Below, one piece after another: positions 1-10,978 of a DNA stretch of 64,000 nt. Origin of the DNA: Anaeramoeba flamelloides (lineage: Eukaryota; Metamonada; Anaeramoebidae); the NCBI GenBank assembly GCA_027625915.1, contig JANTQA010000070.1, positions 13,087,001 through 13,151,000 of the forward strand. Direction: 5' to 3'. Position 1 is the first letter of the stretch; every line of letters starts with the position of its first letter. The notes under the pieces are model-generated. The model saw nothing but the letters and a program-made list of their open reading frames with translations, was not told the DNA's origin and made no database searches. The position numbers and the translations under genes are program-made.

Positions 1-194
1 GATGGTAATTCCAGAGATATAATTATATATTTATTAATGTTTGATGCTATCGGGGTTGGGAATATGGTGTGGACAAATTTTTTGAAATGTAACTTAGATT
101 AGAAAATTGATAAGAGATAATCAGTTGAAATTTAAATCTATTTCAATTGATAATACCACTAAAATAAATTCAAAAATTAAGATATTAGTGATAC

Positions 195-528
195 TACAGT
201 CAGTTCCACTTTCATTAACACAAACTTTAAACAAAATTTCAGGTACAAAAAAATTCCAAATTATGGCACAAAATTCGGATACTTGTAAACCAATTGATTT
301 TTTAAAAAATTTCAAATTAAGGCACCGAAAAAAATTTTAAATTATGGCAACAGATTCTAGTTCGAGCAAAATTATAGATCTACAATTCCAAAAATTTTAT
401 ATTAATTTGAGATTTTTTAAAAAATCAATTGGTTTACAAGTATCCGAATTTTGTGCCATAATTTGGAATTTTTTTGTAACTGAAATTTTATTTAAAATTT
501 GTGTTCATGAAAGTGGAACTAACTGCAT
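195..528. repeat. Foldback element B1 (palindromic repeat)
   Basis: A long imperfect palindrome. The left arm begins near CAGTCAGTTCCACTTTCATT and the right arm ends with its near-complement around AAGTGGAACTAACTG. As a result the two strands encode the same spurious peptide. Related copies lie at 8979, 27606, 44942 and 60409, all sharing the 'ttccacttt/tttcactttt ... gcacaaa' arm ends. No coding capacity. Likely a non-autonomous foldback transposon; the exact ends are uncertain by a few bases. Confidence 0.7.
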
Positions 529-648
529 TTGAAAGCTGAATATAAATAAAAAAAAACTCTTTAATATGTCATAAAAAGCATTTTTTTTACCAAATTATCC
601 GGTTTTTTACTATTGGTATCCGAATCATAAATTAAAAAAAATATCACC

Positions 649-1081
649 GTTGTGTAAAAAAAGTGAAACTGGAAAAAAAGTTCAACACGGTTTTTAATTG
701 GGAACATGACTGAAAATGAAAATTAAAAGTAATATCACTGAAAAATAGAATAAATAAATAAAGACAAAATGAAGTATTCATCACAATAACAGATTTTTAA
801 ATACTATCTTTTAGTATGGGTTTTTCTTTGATTGATCAATTATTAAAAATTTGTTCAAAAAAATTGACTATTTTTGAGATCTCCAAAAAAACACCTTGAA
901 TTTCGATAAATCAAGTAGATTTAAATTGTATTTGTTGGGTTGATTGAAAATAATATAATGGGTTATTATTTGAAGTTAATTGGTTTCTTCTTTTTATTGA
1001 TTTTACTTATGATTTTCAGTAAGGTTCCCAATTAAAAACCGTGTTGAACTTTTTTTCCAGTTTCACTTTTTTTACACAACA
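649..1081 (+). mobile_element. TIR element A1 (MITE-like)
   Basis: The ends are inverted repeats of about 55 bp. The left end runs GTTGTGTAAAAAAAGTGAAA then GGAAAAAAAGTTCAACACGG; the right end carries the complement, closing with TTTACACAAC. The core spans 671-1058. The interior is AT-rich and non-coding. Three further copies lie at 17896, 27035 (inverted) and 43955. No clear target-site duplication could be read. This is a short non-autonomous DNA transposon by structure; superfamily not assigned. Confidence 0.85.
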
Positions 1082-2021
1082 GTCATTTCATTTATCAGAT
1101 TTTTCTTTATAAATAGAGTTCTCAAAGAAGTAGATTGTAATTTAAAAACTCTATTTGAAAAAGGAAATTGAAAATGAGATCAAAATTTCTTCTATTAATA
1201 ATTCAAATAACAAGAAATATTCTCAAATTAGTTGATCTTCAAAATATTCTTTATAAAAGAGTGTTCTGATTATGGAGTTTGTGAATCTAAAAAAAAGAAA
1301 TGAAATCTAAAAATATATTTTGATTTTTTGGATATTTATCAGTAAGAGGTATGTTTATAATTCTGGCTTGAGATTTTTCTGTTTAGATTCTGGTATACCC
1401 ACTGATGAGTAATAATGGTAATCTTAAGTGGTGAGTGTCTTCAAAGGAGAAGTCCTAAATTAAAGTATTTTCTAATTAAATGTAAATTGGATAAGTGATC
1501 AATGGTTCACATTGATCTAAAAATTCCTAGATTAGTGAAATATTACTATTTGAATGAATCTCATTTATTAAAAACGATAAAGGGATTACTGATATTCAAC
1601 TGAATAAAATTATTTGAAATTTTCTTTTAAAGGGTTAATTTGCAAAAATTAATAAAATTAAAGTAAATTTGTAATATTTCTTTGAATTTCTCAACATCTA
1701 AATTTTTACAACAAAAGTATAAACTCTAAAATGGGTTATTCCACATCCTGTAGCTAAAATAATCAGTCAAGATTTTTCATAACGAATGTTTCAAGATAAA
1801 AACCAGTATCTTTTTTCTTTAAAGCGTAGATTCAAATGATCAAAAAATTTCAACTCAACAAGATTTATACAAAATGGGTTTGGTTCCGAAAAGAGGTTGA
1901 AGGAAAATGGAAAATCAAAAGTAACATTTTTGTAATAAACTTTTTTACGCTTGAAAATACTTTCATATTTTACAAACAAAAAAAGAAAAACAGATTTTTT
2001 TTTTGTTTAAATTAGAAAAGT
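1082..2021. other. Intergenic, no gene seen
   Basis: AT-rich DNA between element A1 and the Stealth-like gene. The only open frames are short and low in complexity. No repeat shared with the rest of the window was recognised with confidence. The last ~40 bases before the ATG are A/T tracts, presumably the promoter and leader. Confidence 0.6.
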
Positions 2022-3212
2022 ATGGAATTGAACTTTAAAAGGTTAATTGTAATAATTACGATGGTGTTACTTTTTGCTTTCGTTTTTTTGCAAAGGAACA
2101 CAATTTCACACGAAAAAAACAGTAAAAACCATGTGGTTCCTTGTAGTGATGATGAAACTTTAGCAACTGAAAAAAGAGAATTTGAAAATGAAAAAGAAAA
2201 ATTTGGAAAAGAAAAAGAAAAATTTGAAAAAGAAAAAGAAGAATTTCAAGATAAAAAACAACAGTTTATCGAAGAGAATGAGGATTTTGATTATGCAGAA
2301 GATCCAGAAGAAGAGAAGGAAAAAATCGATGTTGTGTTCACGTGGGGAGGCATAGTCAAGGACATGAACATCAGGAATCGGTACAATTACGAATTACAAT
2401 TTTCTCTGAGGGCTGTCCACAAGTATTTGCCGTGGGTGAACAAAATCTATGTCTTAGTCAACTCTGACACAGACTATCCCTATTGGATCAACAAGGAAGC
2501 ACCCGGCAAGATCATAGTTTACGATCGTTGCACAATCATTGAAAACCCTGATCATTGCCCAACCAGCAACTCATTCGCAGTCTTTTCTGCCCTCCACAAA
2601 GTCGAGGGTCTCGCAGACAAGTTTATCCTGATCGACGACGATGTGTTCATTAACCAACCGCTTACCCCAGACTATTTTTTCACTGAGGAAGGTTTTCCTC
2701 GTGTTTATCAGACACACAAAAAAATGCAAATATATCAAGATGATCGGGAATTTACAGACATCAAACGCCCAAAATACAAATACACAAGGTTTTCACATCT
2801 TCCAAAGCCAATGAGAAAAGACTTGATTATCAAGTTCCATGCAGAATATCCAGACTACGCCAAGCTTGTCCAATCCCATAAAAAAAGATATAAAAAATTA
2901 AGTGAAGAATTTTCAATGATTTATTATGAATATTTTTTTGAAATGAAATGGTTAAAAGCAGAAGACAAAAGCAAAGCGAAGTTTTATCAAATACCTCACA
3001 AACACACAGCAGATATCACAAAAGAATTTGAAGATATTTATAAGGAGCTAATAGATAAGCATATCAATACTTTCAATTGTAATGACGATTACTCAACCAA
3101 TAAAGAAACATACCTTAAACAACGAAAAGTGTTATGGGATTTTTATATGAAATTGTATCCTGAAACCCCTGATTATGAAATTCCTAATCCTGACCATGAG
3201 AAATATTCTTAA
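2022..3212 (+). CDS. Stealth-family glycan phosphotransferase-like protein
   Basis: A single open frame of 396 residues. Residues ~8-24 (IVIITMVLLFAFVFLQ) form one hydrophobic segment near the N terminus, fitting a type II signal anchor. Residues ~50-80 are a charged K/E/F heptad-like coiled-coil stalk. The catalytic-like region follows: IDVVFTWGG is the Stealth CR1 motif; YELQFSLRAVHKYLPW to FILIDDDVFINQP matches CR2, with the aspartate cluster; RFSHLPKPMRKD and the following helix resemble CR3; and FNCNDD near residue 350 resembles CR4. Proteins of this family, such as GlcNAc-1-phosphotransferase alpha/beta and microbial capsule enzymes, move sugar-1-phosphate onto glycans, usually in the Golgi lumen; that role here is inferred. 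The stop is TAA with AATAAA six bases further on. No intron is needed. Confidence 0.88.
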   Translation: MELNFKRLIVIITMVLLFAFVFLQRNTISHEKNSKNHVVPCSDDETLATEKREFENEKEKFGKEKEKFEKEKEEFQDKKQQFIEENEDFDYAEDPEEEKEKIDVVFTWGGIVKDMNIRNRYNYELQFSLRAVHKYLPWVNKIYVLVNSDTDYPYWINKEAPGKIIVYDRCTIIENPDHCPTSNSFAVFSALHKVEGLADKFILIDDDVFINQPLTPDYFFTEEGFPRVYQTHKKMQIYQDDREFTDIKRPKYKYTRFSHLPKPMRKDLIIKFHAEYPDYAKLVQSHKKRYKKLSEEFSMIYYEYFFEMKWLKAEDKSKAKFYQIPHKHTADITKEFEDIYKELIDKHINTFNCNDDYSTNKETYLKQRKVLWDFYMKLYPETPDYEIPNPDHEKYS

Positions 3213-4039
3213 GCCTGAATAAAAGAAGATCTTTCTGGTAATGATCTTTCACTTTTAATCTTTCTAAAAACAACAAAAGTTTTAATTTTTTTATTTATTA
3301 TTTTTTTAATTTTTTTGTTTTGTGAAGATTGGAAAGGAAATTTTATCCTTTTTTTGATTTTATTTTTCTACTACAATGCTTTTTATAGAAAGAAATTTTT
3401 TATTATTAATTTTTTTTTTATATATTATTTTGAAATAATAAAAATCCAATTCAATTTTATTTGGAACAACTTTTGCTTTACTTATTATTATTGATTATTG
3501 TTTATGGCAGATTAATTCAAATAATCATTGGTACTTATTTTAAATTTGAAAAATCAAATTCAGATTTTTATTCAAAAGATGAAACAAATCCACCTTTTAA
3601 TATTATACTCTATTGATGATATTTATTATGTGTTATCACCTATAAGAGAATTTACGAAAAAAAAAAAAAAAAAAAAAAAAATCCATAAATTAATAAAGAA
3701 ATTAATTAAGAAATGATCTTTGAAAATACCGATAAATTCAAATAACTGTTTGAAAATTTTTGCTTCCTTTTTTCTTTGGTAAATTTATATGCCTATGCTT
3801 TGAATACAACTCTATTGGTTTAAATGTAAAAAACATATGTAAACTTGGTAAATTTTCAAATATTCTTTATTAAGAACTTTTAGAAAGTTGAGATTTATGA
3901 ATGAACAAAATTGAAATTGAACAAAAAATTATTTTAGATTTTTTTGAATTTCTCAGTAAACACTAAAATAAATTTTTTGTTAAAGGAAAAAGAAAAAAAG
4001 AATATTTCCTCTTATTAATTTTGAAAATAAACCATTACT
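3213..4039. other. Intergenic, no gene seen
   Basis: AT-rich 3' flank of the Stealth-like gene. It contains AATAAA at 3218-3223 and an A tract of about 22 bases at ~3657-3680. The one open frame here (~3528-3716) is lysine-rich because it runs through that tract and is not credible. Confidence 0.6.
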
Positions 4040-4560
4040 CCAGTCAAATGGATCACAACGAGTGAGTAAACTGTTTGTGTTTAAATAAACCGAATTGATT
4101 TCAGATGTAAATTTTATTTTGGAAATTTCAATTGCAATCATTTTTTCTTATTTGGCATTTTGCTTTTTTTTCGATGTTTTTTCTGGCATGTAATTCATTT
4201 GTAAAAATTTTTTTATTGTAAGATCGATGGTCAGTTGGCAAAAAAATATTATTATGATGTTATTGAAACAGTTGAAATGAAAGAATAGAAATCATATTGA
4301 TTTTTAATAGAATTTCATTTGATCTTCTATTAAATAATGAAAATGAAAACAAACATAATTATTTTTTCTCAGTGAACAATAAAACTTTTTCGACTTTTCA
4401 ATTTTTAAGAAAATTTATTGATTTATTAGTTTTATTTCAGAGGGGTATCAACTATTCTTTAATGTTTATTATACAGCTTATTTCTTCTTTGTTCTTCAAA
4501 GGCCATTTATAAAAAATATATGATATTTGAAAAAAAGGTTTGGACACTTTTGGCTGAAAC
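4040..4560 (+). mobile_element. TIR element D1
   Basis: Starts with CAGTCAAATGGATCAC and ends with GGACACTTTTGGCTGAAAC, which are inverted with respect to each other (TCAGTCAAAGnGG type ends). The interior (TTTTTTATTGTAAGATCGAT, GTCAGTTGGCAAAA, TTATTGAAACAGTTGAAATG) matches copies at 22865-23556 and 52134-52650. It has no transposase-sized frame. Confidence 0.7.
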
Positions 4561-5548
4561 AAAGTTTAAAAAGTAACTTTTTAAAATTTATTTCTTTGTG
4601 TTGAAATAAAACACAAAAAAAAAATTAACAAAAATAAACAAAAAAATTAACAAAAATAAACAAAAAAATAAACAAAAAGATAAACCAAAAAATGAAAAAA
4701 ACAAATCGACAATTTCTCAAAACCCCACCCCCTATTCTAATTTTATAAAGACCAGTACGTTAAAGTAATCTTCAAAGAATTAATGCAATTATATACAAAA
4801 CTCAAAGTCTGACTTTTGAGAAAAAAAAACTCATAAATTTACTTTTTTTTTTTGAACGTTCAGAACTTTTATTAAAAAATCAACAGTGATCAATCTATAC
4901 AAACAAACTGGTTTTTAATGGTCATGAAAGCTGAAATTTTTTCGAAAAAAATTTAACAGGAACCAACCACCCTTAAAGAATGAAATCAAAATTAAACATA
5001 AAAATACTTAAAATTTCAAAGTTGTATTGAAACTAGTGATAAATTCAAATAAAAAAAGTTTTTATTTTATCGCCAAGTTCAAAAAGGAAAAAAAGCTAAC
5101 TTTCGAAAAATATCATTTTTAATTGATTTTACAAAGTTTAGAAGAATTTACAATTATTAATTAGTAAAACATTTCTGGGGTTTGTAATAAAAATTTTCAT
5201 TTATAAAGAGAAAAATTTTGGTAAAAACGATTTTTTAGAGGTTGTAATGTATATTTTTTTATTATCAAGTTTAAGTGGTTTTTTTTTTATATTATAATTT
5301 TCGAAGGGAAAAAATGTGATAATAAAATGGCTGATATGGTTTCTTGTTTATTTTAAACAAAAATTTAAATTCTATTTTTCTACCAAAAATTAATTTTTTT
5401 TTTTTGATTTGTTTGGAAAAAATCCATTTAAAATAAAGGCTCAAAAAGCGTAACAAAGCCACCGTTGGTTTTTGATCCTTTTTTGTGTTGGGTTCTGATT
5501 TTGGTTGGTAATTGTAGCGTTAATTTTTTTGAAAATAATAGTATTTAC
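4561..5548. other. Intergenic, no gene seen
   Basis: AT-rich DNA with short A- and T-tracts and a run of AACAAAAATAAAC-like repeats at ~4615-4690. It forms the 3' flank of the minus-strand uS9 gene. No credible frame was found. Confidence 0.55.
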
Positions 5549-6349
5549 TTATCGATAAGACTTTTGTCTTCTTGCTCTTGCGCCCCTTCCTCCAAATTTT
5601 TTCATTTCACATCTTCTTGGATCACTTACTAAAAGAGATCGGTCATATCTTAGGAATTTTTTTTTGATATCTCTTTTGGACATTTCATCAACATCTTTTT
5701 GTTTTTTAGTTTTGATTCGAGGATTGAATTTGTCGTTTTGAGATTTTATTTTTGGTGACAGTTTGTTGTTGTTGTACAATAATTTTGTTTTTGGGAAGAG
5801 AAGGGAAAAAAGATAAAAAAGCAAAAAAAATCAACAAAAGTAAAATTTTAAATGTAACACACAAGAAGCACAAAAAAAAAAAAAAAAAAAAGAAAAAAGT
5901 GATTCAAATTTACATTTTTGGTGATATGCTACAATTGATTTTGCAATTGCTTGTCTTATTGCTATAAAGGTAATTATAAGGATTTTATAGAAAAAAATAA
6001 TGTAAAACAGTATTAGGGATTACAAAGAATGAATAATTAACAAGGACAAAAACATGAAAAACAAGAACAACAAAAAAGAAAAAGAAAAAATTTTTTTTTC
6101 TTTTATTTTCTTGTGCTTACCATAGACACGAGAAACTGAGCCGCCTCCTGATACCCTAATTCTAATATCAAGATCGTCGAATTTTGAATTTCCAATAAGT
6201 AAAATTGGTTCAAATAATTTTAATCTTAAAGGTTCTGGTTGGACTAAATGAAGTGGGACACCATTTACTTTGATGATTCCTTTTCCTTTTTTGCATCTAG
6301 CAACTGCAGTTGCAGTTTTTTTTTTCCCAAATGTTTGAACTACTTCCAT
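5549..6349 (-). CDS. RPS16: 40S ribosomal protein S16 (uS9), three exons
   Basis: Exons on the minus strand are 6121-6349, 5914-5961 and 5549-5694. They total 423 nt and encode 140 residues, close to the ~146 usual in eukaryotes. Exon 1 gives [20 protein letters not shown] and ends VSRVY+G. The 48-nt exon 2 gives [16 protein letters not shown]. Exon 3 gives [13 protein letters not shown] and ends in the diagnostic [20 protein letters not shown] and KSYR tail, which reaches the decoding centre of the small subunit. Donors are GTAAGC and GTAAAT, acceptors TATAG and AAAAG; both joins are in frame and restore the conserved sequence. The short exon 2 would be lost in any single-frame scan. Start choice: the ATG at 6349 gives the usual short N terminus. 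Confidence 0.96.
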
Positions 6350-7059
6350 GATGGATATGTATTTAAAGAAGGATCAATTAAAAAAAAAATGGAGGGGAAA
6401 TTTAGTGGTAGGGAGATTTGGGTATCTTAAAGTTTAACAATCCCTGAAACAAGAAAAAAAGATTGTATTATGTGTAGAGTGTGGAGTTATGTTATTTTGG
6501 TCCCTATACTATTGACTTTTAACTTAATGTGTTTAACTTAGAGTGTTTGAAGAAGGCTAATTTTTAGCAATTCTTTTTCAAAATCTGAATTTATGAGTCA
6601 AGAGTCCATAGACTGGAAGGTGTTCAGGAAAAAAATTTGATTTGTGGGGTTTTCAATTGGAATTTTTAATTTGGGTTTTGTTTTATTGAAAGCATTTAAA
6701 AAATGAATTTTTTATTGTGATGTACTTAAAATACGATCCTGAAAAAATTTTGATCAAAAAAAATTAAATTTATGCTATTTTTCACTTTTTGATAATTTCA
6801 TACAAAATGAACATTAATGGTTAATAAAAGATCTTTGTTCAAAAATTATTTTTCAAGAAATTTAACAATTTAAGTTGAAAAATCTATTGTTTAGGTTTGA
6901 TTAAGATTAATTTCAGATTTTATAATAAAAAATTGTTAAATATTTTTATCTTCAACGGTTAAGAGGTTATTTTAGTTTATTTTAAACGTATTTTAAATTT
7001 AATAAATAATTTTCAAATGGATAACCAATTATTTTAACTATTAAAGAATTTTTTATTCA
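6350..7059. other. Intergenic, no gene seen
   Basis: Upstream flank of uS9, presumably with its promoter. AT-rich, with only short frames. Confidence 0.5.
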
Positions 7060-7360
7060 TATAAATCGAAAAAAAAATATTTTTTTTTGATTTTCCGTTA
7101 GGTTTTCCAGAATTTAAAAGAATAGAGTAAAATACTTGATTTTTCTCCATTCTTTTAAATTCTGGAAAACTGTAGTTAGCTTTTTTTTTAATTTGAGAAA
7201 TAAAAAGAAAAATTTTGAAATTTTCTTTTAATTTCACAAATTAAAAAAAAGCTTGGCACTTTACGGACACTTCGGTTAGCTTTTTTTAAATTTTTGTAAT
7301 CTTCAGAAAATTTAAAAAATTTTTGGTTTATTTCAAAAAGTAAAAAAAAAACCTAGGAAA
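7060..7360. repeat. Modular hairpin array C1
   Basis: Contains the palindrome 7101-7170 (TTCCAGAATTTAAAAGAATA with its complement around ATTCTTTTAAATTCTGGAA). Beside it is a second stem, in which 'aatttgagaaataaaaagaaaa' is mirrored by a stretch ending TTTCACAAATTAAAAAAAA. The same modules recur at 13020, 20560, 24170 and 36180. Non-coding. Confidence 0.7.
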
Positions 7361-7734
7361 CGTATAATAATTATTATAAGAATTTTTATTTTCTATTTGG
7401 GTTTTATTAGATGTTTAAAAGATTTTCTAAATTATTAGTTACTATCCATCAAAGTAAATATCTACAAGTTGAATTAAACTAAAATTCATCCTTCGGTTTA
7501 TTTGGAATTTCTTACCCACAAAAAAAACCTTTTTTTCTTGACGAGAGACTACAAAATAAAAGTGATTATACTAACAAGAATAAATACAATATCTCCTGAA
7601 TTTGAAGTTCTGAAATTTCGGTTATATTGTGAATAAGCATTATTAGTCAAGATGAAAGGTTGGTGAACTTTGTGGTTTTGCCTAAGTATATGTTTCAATT
7701 TTCTGTTTTGATGTTAGTGAATGGAAATAAATAT

Positions 7735-8080
7735 TTCAAAAAGCATATTTACTTATTATAGAAGATCTATACATTAAACAATCAAAGAACCATCAATAAA
7801 CTATAATTAAATAGGGTACTGATTTCTTAAAGTTCCATTATTAAAAAGGATAATCTAAAAATTTAAGCTCATATTGGGAAATTTTTATTAAAAAATTAAG
7901 TAAACTTTTCAAAAAATTTATATAAAATTAAAAACAAATAAATTTTTTAAAAATTGATGAGAAAAAATAACAAAAATTACATTCATAATTTAAAATTTAC
8001 TTAAAAAATCAATGAATTTACTTTAAAAATTGATTTGAACTTAGGTATACTACTGAGTATTCAATTATATTTTACTTTGG
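7735..8080 (+). repeat. Dispersed repeat G1
   Basis: Shares 'tatagaagatctatac ... gatttcttaaagttc' and TTGATTTGAACTTAGGTATA with a stretch at 24990-25335, and partly with 48790-48900. The copies are diverged and boundaries are approximate. No coding capacity. Confidence 0.45.
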
Positions 8081-8978
8081 AAATAAATATTTCAATTGAT
8101 AACCCAAAAATTAAAATTCATTTTTTTAAAAATTTTTCTTCCAAAATATTAACTCTAAACCCTTCAATTGAGATTTTGGAAAAGAATAAATAAATATACT
8201 TTTAAACTACTTATAAAATTTACATCAAGTTGAAGATCAAAAGTCTAGGGAACAAAATAATAAGTGTCGATACACATAATATAAGATAATATTTTTTTCT
8301 AGTTTCAAGAATTGTAAATATTAAGCAATTTAAATAAAAGGAATTTGATCTTGAAACAAATTTTTTTGTTTTTGGATCTCGGAATAAATTAAATATATTT
8401 ACCAAATTGTTCTATTTATTGATATCATCAATTAAAAATGATATATTAAATTAGGTAAAAAGTCCAAGAATTTTAGAAAAAGTTCTACTTTTCGCCACAT
8501 ATTTAACAGTTTAAACATCAACACATATACTTCAATTATTGTAAAATATTATTATTATATATTCACTGTATATGAGGACTAGTTGCTAAAAAAAGTAATT
8601 TTTTCATCAAAAAACTAAAAAAAAAAATAAAAAAAATTGACAAAGATCTGAAATTTGAAAAAAATAAATATCTTGAAGTGATTTTCAGTACAAGTTCAAT
8701 TTTTATGAAAATTTCAAAGTTTTAAAAGTAACAATAAAAAATATTTAGAACATTTCTTCAAAATTCTTTTCTGTTGATAGATTTGAAATTTTCATTTCAA
8801 ATTAAATATCAAATTTTTTGTTTGAAGTAAAATTGTTAAAATTGTTAGAATTCTGAAAATTTCACTAATTTTTTTGTTAAGAAATTCTCAGCTGATAGAT
8901 TTTCATGAGATTACTAAACTCTTTCAAGAAGCTTTTTAAACAGATTTTCCCGATTTTAACGAAAAAAGTCGAACTTAA

Positions 8979-9180
8979 TACTGTCAGTTTCACTTTTAAG
9001 GCACAAACTTTCAACGAAATTTAAAGCACAAAAAAATCTCAAATTAAGGCACAAAATTTGGAATTTTTTTTTTTTACAATATATTTTTACTAGAATTTGA
9101 ATTTTGTGCTTTAATTTGAGATTTTTTTGTGCCTTAAATTTCGTTGATAGTTTGTGCCTTAAAAGTGAAACTGACTGTAG
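8979..9180. repeat. Foldback element B2
   Basis: A ~200-bp near-perfect palindrome. The left arm CTGTCAGTTTCACTTTTAAG is mirrored at the right end by AAAAGTGAAACTGACTG, with a short AT-rich centre near 9070-9100. It is the best preserved member of family B and probably the youngest. Confidence 0.85.
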
Positions 9181-9354
9181 TTCAAAAAATTAGAATATTA
9201 CATTACATCGAAAAAATAAAAGCTGAAAATTAAAGTTTGCCAAAACAACAAATTGGATTTCAGTTAAACATCTTTTATAAATATTTTTTTTCAAAGAGAT
9301 GATAATTTTATGTAATTAAGAAAAGATAGATTTTAAACTCTTGAAGATTTGAAT

Positions 9355-9905
9355 ACCCCCCTTTTCAAAATTACCGACTTTTGAAAAAAACACCCATTTT
9401 TGGGGTATTTTTTTATTGTAAAAAGTTAAAACGAATGAACTTTATATTGAAGACAAAGTATGAAAAAAGAATAAATGTTAAAAAATTTGCAGTAAAAAAA
9501 ACAGGGAATATATATATAAACTCAGACATGGAAAAAAAATAAAATTTTAAAAAATATTCCAAAAATAGATAAAAAAAATCATTTAAGAATTTAATTTAAC
9601 GATACCTTTTGAAAGAAATTTTTAATTTTATTTTAAACTCGAAAAAATATGATTCATTTTAAACTATTAAAAAATAGATTAAAATAATCTCTCCACTAAG
9701 TCAAATAAAAATTTCAAAAATTTTAAAATTAAAAATGAAAAAATAAATATTAATCACAATTATCATTTTTTTTTTTTTTTCAATTCTCATTAATCTCTAA
9801 TAAAGTTGCAAACCTTTTTCAAAATTGTAATGTATAATTATGTTTATTATGCGAGAGTATTTGAAAATACAAAATTTAGAGTTTTTTTTGAGAAAAAATT
9901 TTCCT
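9355..9905 (+). repeat. Dispersed repeat L1
   Basis: Matches 47155-47725 in inverted orientation. Shared stretches include ATTCTCATTAATCTCTAATA, TTTCAAAATTGTAATGTATA, 'tttattatgcgagagtattt' (right copy: AAATACTCTCACATAATAAA read on the other strand) and TTTTGGGGTATTTTTTTATT. Non-coding; origin unknown. Confidence 0.65.
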
Positions 9906-10978
9906 TGTCTTGTAGGTGAAAATTTTTTCATTTACAATTATATACTGGTAGAATCTTTATTAAAAGCGATCAATTCAACTTTAGTTATCTCCTTTTTATT
10001 CACGAGCTTTTTTAAAAGGTGTTATTAAAGATTAATTTTCTTATATTTTTTCAAATCAGGGCGATAGGATGAGAACTGTACCAAATACACAAGAATAAAA
10101 ATAAAAAAGAAATCAAATGAAGAGAAAAATTTTTTCCCATCCAAAATTCAAATAAGAATGGTCTTCTTTGTATAAGGTTGTGTTTGCAAATTCTTATTGT
10201 GGTTAAAAATATTATACTATTAGCTGATTTTTATAATAAGGATTTTAAGTTCTTGAAGTTTTGCTACTTGTATTTTCAAAATAAATGAGAAAAAATTGCA
10301 ACTCATTCTCATCTTCCTATTTTTCTTTTCTTTGACAAATAACTTGTTCCAAGAAATAGGTTGTAAATTGTAATTCTCGATTAATTTGTTTGTCATTAAT
10401 TGTTACATAATTGGGTATCTGTTGGGTATATTAAGAATCCTAAATATACGTAATGATTTCAAAATTGAAAAAATGAACAACAAATGAAATTTTATTCCCA
10501 TTTAAATGTCAAATACCAGTAAGGAATATATTTACTTATTAGTTGTGAGTTAAAGAAAATTGCCATTGTGCTTCTCTTTTCCATTGAGGAAAGTAGCTGT
10601 TACAAAAGTTTGAAAGAAAAGAAAAAAAGTATTTGGTGGTTTTCTGTGGTAAGTAAAAAATTTTGGTGATTGGAATTATTGAAGACAGTAAGATTCAAAG
10701 AAAAGGACTTTTTCAAAAAAAATCCTTTTCTATAATGAACGAATACAGGTATAACGTGAAACTACCAAAATATGTTTCCAGAAAGTAAAATTAAAAAAAT
10801 AAAAAAAAAATAAAAAGCAAAATGAAACCAAAAAAAAAAAAGATTTCTTTTTTGATTTATTTTGTTGCTTCGAAAAGATCTAGAATTTTGTGTTTTTTTT
10901 TTTTTGTTTTCAAAAAAAACTGTAGGGTGTGTAGCATATTATTGATCTAATACACAAATTGTTTTCTTTTCAAATAAC
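9906..10978. other. Intergenic, no gene seen
   Basis: 3' flank of the minus-strand eL30 gene. It holds one solo motif, TCAAATACCAGTAAGG at ~10509, that matches the end of element N at 41712-41888. Otherwise AT-rich with A tracts. Confidence 0.5.

Noticed and set aside
121-532. Two frames on opposite strands sharing the peptide FFKKSIGLQVSEFC
   Set aside because: They are the two arms of the palindrome B1; the shared peptide follows from the inverted repeat, not from a gene family.
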